A DNA stretch of 8,388 bases from an uncultured Bacteroidales bacterium (GTDB lineage Bacteria; Bacteroidota; Bacteroidia; Bacteroidales; Muribaculaceae): positions 1 through 8,388 of the forward strand of contig CAMWUH010000079.1 of assembly GCA_947177325.1 (NCBI GenBank). Direction: 5' to 3'. The notes under the pieces are model-generated. The model made no database searches. It was not told the DNA's origin and saw only the letters and a list, made by a program, of their open reading frames with translations. This document shows, in pieces, positions 5,479 through 8,388 of this stretch. A program made the translations under genes and the position numbers. Each line of letters begins with the position of its first letter. The stretch's first letter is position 1.

Positions 5479-8166
5479 ATGAAAACTTTCAAAAAAATAT
5501 TAATGAGTTTGGTGGGCATCGCCTCTTTCGGTGCGATGACAAGCTGCCAACCCGACTTTGAAAAAGATGTGCCCGGCTTCGATATCCCCGTGGCCACACT
5601 CTCTGCCAATACCACTATTCTCGAGCTCAAACAAGCTTACTGGCAGGATGCAGTCAACTACGTTGAAACCATCGGCGAAAAAGCCGACGGCTCTCACTAT
5701 ATCATCAAAGGCCGCGTTATTTCAAGCGACCGCACCGGCAACGTCTACAAAAAACTCGTCATTGCCGACGAAACCGCCGCGCTCGCTATCTCGGTCAACG
5801 CCTACTCGCTCTATCTGACCTATCGTCCCGGTCAGGAAGTGGTAATCGACGCCACCGACATGTACATAGGAAAATACAACGGCACCCAGCAGTTGGGCTA
5901 TCCGATGTACTACGAAAAAGGCCAGGTGTGGGAAACCACTTTCATGTCAAAAATGATGCTTGAAGAGCACATCGAGCTCAACGGTCTCCCCGAGCCTGAG
6001 AAAATCGATACGCTCGTTATCCGCAAATTCTCTGACCTCCCCTCAGCCCCTGCCGAACTGGCCGCTTTCCAAAGCCGCCTCGTGCGCTTCAACAATGTGC
6101 ACTTTGCCGAAGGTGGCGAAGCCAAATTCGTTACTGCCTACAAAGAGAACACCAACCGTATTCTCTACGATGCTGACAATCAGTCAATCACCGTGCGCAC
6201 CTCAGGCTATGCCACTTTCCGCGACGAAATGCTCCCCGCCGGTAACGGCGACATTGTTGCTCTCCTCGACTACTACGCCACAAGCGATAACCCCGACGCT
6301 CCCTGGCAGCTCACTCTCATCGACGCAAAAGGCTGCATGAACTTCGGCAACCCGACTATGCAACCCGGCGACGAAACCAACCCCTACACCGTTGAACAAG
6401 CTATTCAAACCATCAACGCCGGCAAATCTGACCGTGGTTGGGTAACCGGCTACATTGTTGGTGCAGTGGCTCCCGAAGTTACCACAGTCACTTCCAACAA
6501 CGACATTGAATGGACAGCCGATGTTGTTCTGGCCAACACTCTCGTTATCGCCGACGACCCCGCTTGCAAAGACTACACCAAGTGCATGATCGTGCCCCTG
6601 CCTCAAGACACTCCCTTGCGTCAGCTCGGCAATCTCCGCGACAATCCCGCCAACTACGGCAAGCAAATATGGCTCTTCGGTGTGCTCGACACCTACATGG
6701 GCTCATGGGGCTTGACAGGCAACTCAGGCGCTACCTCTCAATTCCGAATTGAAGGCGTTGACGTGCCCGGCGGCGAAATCGCCAACGGCGACGGCTCTGA
6801 AGCCTCTCCCTACAACGTTGGCCAAATCGTGGCGATGAACCCGACATCAACCACCGAATCTCCCGCAGGCGGTTCAGGCGTTTGGGTGAAAGGCTACATA
6901 GTTGGCTCTATGCCTACCGGCGGCTCTTCAACAACCCTCTCAGGCACAAACTTCTCTACTGCCGAGGCTGCCACAACCAACCTCGTAATCGCTCCCACTG
7001 TCGATTGCACCGACTACACCAAATGTATCGGCATCCAGCTCCCCACCGGCTCAGTTCGCTCAGCCCTCAACCTCGCCGAAAACCCCGGCAACCTCGGCAA
7101 AGAGGTCAGCCTCTACGGCGACGTGATGAAATATTGCAGTGGCCCCGGTTTGAAAAACACCTCTAAATACGTGCTCGGCGAAGGAGGCTCTACTCCCACT
7201 CCCACCCCCGACCCCACTCCCGGCTCGGGCGACGGCTCTGAATCATCACCCTTCTCAACCGCTCAGGTAATCGCCCTCAACCCCACTTCAACCAGCGAAT
7301 CTCCCGCCGGAGGTGCAGGAGTGTGGATGGAAGGCTACATCGTTGGCTCTATGCCCACAGGCGGCTCTTCAACTCTGTTGAGCAACACTGAATTCTCAAC
7401 CGCCAACGCTGCCACTACCAACATTGTTGTAGGTCCCTCGGCCGACTGCAAAGATGCCTCGCTCTGCGTTGGCATCCAGCTCCCCACCGAAACCAATGCT
7501 CCCGGTGTGCGCTCTTCACTCAACCTCGTTGACAACCCCGGCAACCTCGGCAAAAAGGTCAGCCTCTACGGCGACGTGATGAAATATTGCGGTGGCCCCG
7601 GTTTGAAAAACACCTCTAAGTTCGTGCTCGGCGAAGGTGGCTCTACACCCACTCCCGACCCCGCTCCCTCAACCCTGACCGACATCTACAAAGCTCTCAA
7701 CGAGTCTGATGCAGCCCTCTCCGCAGGCTGGACCATCGACAACGTCACCATTCCTGATGCATTAGATTACATTTGGGACTGGAAAACTTACAATGGCAAA
7801 TCTTACCTCAACGGTTCGGGCTACAAAAACTCGCCTTACGCCACTGAAGCATGGGCCGTTTCAGCCGTTATCGACCTCACAGGCGCTACCGACTGCACTC
7901 TCGCTTTTGACCACGCCGCCAAATTCCAGACCACCCTGCGCGACCTCTGCGGCGTTTATGCCCGCGTAGAGGGCTCAAGCAGCTGGACCAAACTGACTAT
8001 ACCCACTTGGCCCGACGCCGGCGCTTGGACTTTCGCCAACTCAGGCGAAATCAGCCTCGCTGCCTTCAACGGCAAGAAAATTGAAATTGGCTTCAAATAT
8101 GCCTCATCAACTTCAGGCGCCGACACCTGGGAAATCAAAAACCTCGTTGTCAAAGGCAAAAAATAA
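5479..8166 (+). CDS. Modular surface lipoprotein with a DUF5689-like domain, three DUF6359-like domains and a C-terminal jelly-roll-like domain
   Basis: Probable second ligand-binding lipoprotein of the system. Residues 1-22 are a lipoprotein signal with lipobox MTSC and Cys23, then QPDFEKD, which has acidic residues slightly further from the cysteine than in the upstream protein. Residues about 37-285 match the DUF5689 pattern: YIIKGRVISSDRTGNVYKKL, ADETAALAISVNAYSLY, PGQEVVIDATDMYIGKYNG. This is an OB-fold-like arrangement related, in my reading, to domains found with secreted nucleases. Three DUF6359-like modules follow (297-425, 436-566, 584-717), with the last two separated by a PTPTPDPTP linker (567-583). 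After another short Pro/Thr linker (718-730) comes a C-terminal choice-of-anchor-J-like domain (731-895), identical to that of the upstream protein except I736 and I758. No catalytic residues or type IX signal are visible. Binding of nucleic acid or another polymer is a guess from the OB-like domain. The start is fixed by the signal peptide. Confidence 0.85.
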   Translation: MKTFKKILMSLVGIASFGAMTSCQPDFEKDVPGFDIPVATLSANTTILELKQAYWQDAVNYVETIGEKADGSHYIIKGRVISSDRTGNVYKKLVIADETAALAISVNAYSLYLTYRPGQEVVIDATDMYIGKYNGTQQLGYPMYYEKGQVWETTFMSKMMLEEHIELNGLPEPEKIDTLVIRKFSDLPSAPAELAAFQSRLVRFNNVHFAEGGEAKFVTAYKENTNRILYDADNQSITVRTSGYATFRDEMLPAGNGDIVALLDYYATSDNPDAPWQLTLIDAKGCMNFGNPTMQPGDETNPYTVEQAIQTINAGKSDRGWVTGYIVGAVAPEVTTVTSNNDIEWTADVVLANTLVIADDPACKDYTKCMIVPLPQDTPLRQLGNLRDNPANYGKQIWLFGVLDTYMGSWGLTGNSGATSQFRIEGVDVPGGEIANGDGSEASPYNVGQIVAMNPTSTTESPAGGSGVWVKGYIVGSMPTGGSSTTLSGTNFSTAEAATTNLVIAPTVDCTDYTKCIGIQLPTGSVRSALNLAENPGNLGKEVSLYGDVMKYCSGPGLKNTSKYVLGEGGSTPTPTPDPTPGSGDGSESSPFSTAQVIALNPTSTSESPAGGAGVWMEGYIVGSMPTGGSSTLLSNTEFSTANAATTNIVVGPSADCKDASLCVGIQLPTETNAPGVRSSLNLVDNPGNLGKKVSLYGDVMKYCGGPGLKNTSKFVLGEGGSTPTPDPAPSTLTDIYKALNESDAALSAGWTIDNVTIPDALDYIWDWKTYNGKSYLNGSGYKNSPYATEAWAVSAVIDLTGATDCTLAFDHAAKFQTTLRDLCGVYARVEGSSSWTKLTIPTWPDAGAWTFANSGEISLAAFNGKKIEIGFKYASSTSGADTWEIKNLVVKGKK
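6367..6753 (+). repeat. DUF6359-like module 3 (divergent, second lipoprotein)
   Basis: Residues 297-425. Landmarks are NPYTVEQAIQ, RGWVTGYIVG, NTLVIADDPACKDYTKCMIVPLP, NLRDNPANYGKQIWLFG and a final FRIEG strand. It has two cysteines (C363, C369) but lacks the third one seen in modules 2, 4 and 5. It is only distantly similar to those copies. Confidence 0.7.
6784..7176 (+). repeat. DUF6359-like module 4 (second lipoprotein)
   Basis: Residues 436-566, from NGDGSEASPY to TSKYVL. It shares GVWVKGYIVGSMPTGGSST and NPGNLGKEVSLYGDVMKYC with modules 2 and 5, but keeps the older DYTKCIGIQLPTGS form where they have DASLCVGIQLPTE. It has three cysteines (C510, C516, C553). Confidence 0.8.
7228..7629 (+). 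repeat. DUF6359-like module 5 (second lipoprotein)
   Basis: Residues 584-717, from GDGSESSPFSTAQ to TSKFVL. It is closer to module 2 in the upstream gene than to its own neighbour, module 4: it shares LLSNTEFSTANAATTNIV and SADCKDASLCVGIQLPTE with module 2. It has three cysteines (C657, C663, C704). Confidence 0.8.
7751..8166 (+). repeat. Near-identical 416-bp 3' end, copy B
   Basis: The partner of 5014-5429, with one silent difference at 8115. It encodes residues 758-895, most of the C-terminal beta-sandwich domain, and ends exactly at the TAA stop. Confidence 0.95.
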
Positions 8167-8183
8167 AAGCCGGCTCGGGTAAT

Positions 8184-8222
8184 CCCCGGAATTGCTTTTC
8201 AACCGGGATATTCAGTTCCCGG
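8184..8222 (+). other. Overlapping small hairpins after the operon
   Basis: CCGGG within 8203-8207 can pair either backward with CCCGG at 8185-8189 (closed further by TTG/CAA around a CTTTT loop) or forward with TCCCGG at 8217-8222. The two structures exclude each other. There is no T tract, so this is not a terminator itself. It may be 3'-end structure or decayed palindromic sequence. Confidence 0.3.
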
Positions 8223-8233
8223 CATAAATCCCC

Positions 8234-8278
8234 ATAATAAAGGCTCGCGAGCAGATTCCTCTCGCGAGCCTTTATTAT
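8234..8278. terminator. Strong bidirectional rho-independent terminator
   Basis: An 18-bp perfect inverted repeat is formed by 8234-8251 and 8261-8278 around a 9-nt loop (8252-8260). The core is GGCTCGCGAG/CTCGCGAGCC, flanked by an A-rich left arm and a T-rich right arm, so each strand has a GC stem followed by a U-rich tail. It starts 67 bp after the last stop codon and would end the operon. The symmetry also suits a convergent gene on its right. Confidence 0.85.
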
Positions 8279-8335
8279 ATTGCTGTCCGGCTAAACCGGA
8301 ACCTTGCTCATCCGGCCATGTCTGCCATAGAGGCA

Positions 8336-8388
8336 TTAACTTGGTTTGTTGCAGTCGTAACTTGCCACAACCGAATTGATAAACTCCT
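8336..8388 (-). CDS. Possible 3' end of a convergent gene, partial
   Basis: On the minus strand an open frame enters from the right edge and ends at TAA (8336-8338), giving the C-terminal residues EFINSVVASYDCNKPS. The bidirectional terminator just beyond the stop fits a convergent gene. Only about 16 codons are visible, and another minus-strand frame is also open down to a TGA near 8310, so the reading frame is not certain. The product cannot be recognised. Confidence 0.3.
   Translation of the reverse strand, partial: EFINSVVASYDCNKPS

Noticed and set aside
4511..7553. Similar reverse-strand frames (4511-4801 and 7335-7553) repeated in both lipoprotein genes
   Set aside because: They are similar only because the forward DUF6359 modules are repeats; each is an antisense shadow.
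5219..8159. Identical 67-codon reverse-strand frames at 5219-5422 and 7956-8159
   Set aside because: Their identity is fully explained by the near-identical 3' tract on the forward strand; no promoter or independent evidence of coding.
3363..8166. SusD-like or enzymatic function for the two lipoproteins
   Set aside because: No TPR/SusD RagB pattern and no catalytic motif of hydrolases or nucleases is visible; the proteins look all-beta and built of binding modules.
5400..8166. Type IX secretion C-terminal sorting domain
   Set aside because: Both proteins end in NLVVKGKK after the beta-sandwich, without the usual Gly-x-Tyr and Lys-rich sorting pattern; lipobox cysteines already explain localisation.

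Overview
The window reads as a Bacteroidales chromosome segment, most like the gut family Muribaculaceae. The evidence is a SusC-type TonB-dependent receptor with an N-terminal carboxypeptidase-regulatory-like domain, surface lipoproteins with DUF5689/DUF6359-type modules, no Shine-Dalgarno sequences before the starts, and a promoter of the Bacteroidetes form (TTTG, 19 bp, TAnnTTTG). The family assignment is inference; nothing here fixes genus or species. All functional names come from reading motifs by eye, not from database searches.

Layout: positions 1-531 are non-coding or weakly coding. They hold a terminator-like hairpin (26-74), a compact inverted-repeat element (81-206) that could be a MITE-like or structured-RNA unit, a short ATG-less reverse-strand reading frame (121-303) of doubtful reality, a good promoter match (285-315), and a leader of about 210 nt. 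Three co-oriented genes follow with gaps of 71 and 49 bp, so they are very probably one operon. They are a 919-aa TonB-dependent receptor (532-3291), a 688-aa modular lipoprotein (3363-5429) and an 895-aa modular lipoprotein (5479-8166). A perfect 18-bp-stem terminator (8234-8278) closes the operon, and the end of a convergent reverse-strand gene may lie at the right edge.

How the genes may work together: the receptor would be an energised outer-membrane channel, and the two lipoproteins would be its surface-exposed or periplasmic ligand-capturing partners. There is no SusD homologue and no enzyme in the window. The lipoproteins are built from repeated DUF6359-like modules (two in the first, three in the second). 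To these are added a beta-trefoil-like module (first protein only), a DUF5689-like N-terminal module (second protein only), and a shared C-terminal choice-of-anchor-J/jelly-roll-like domain. The substrate is unknown. An OB-fold-like character of the DUF5689 module makes nucleic acid or a nucleotide-containing ligand a hypothesis, but not more.

The most notable sequence-level signal is that the last 416 bp of the two lipoprotein genes differ by a single silent base and the identity stops exactly at the stop codon. The adjacent modules differ by about 7-10% with many silent changes. This points to recent gene conversion or intra-operon recombination shaping paired surface proteins.
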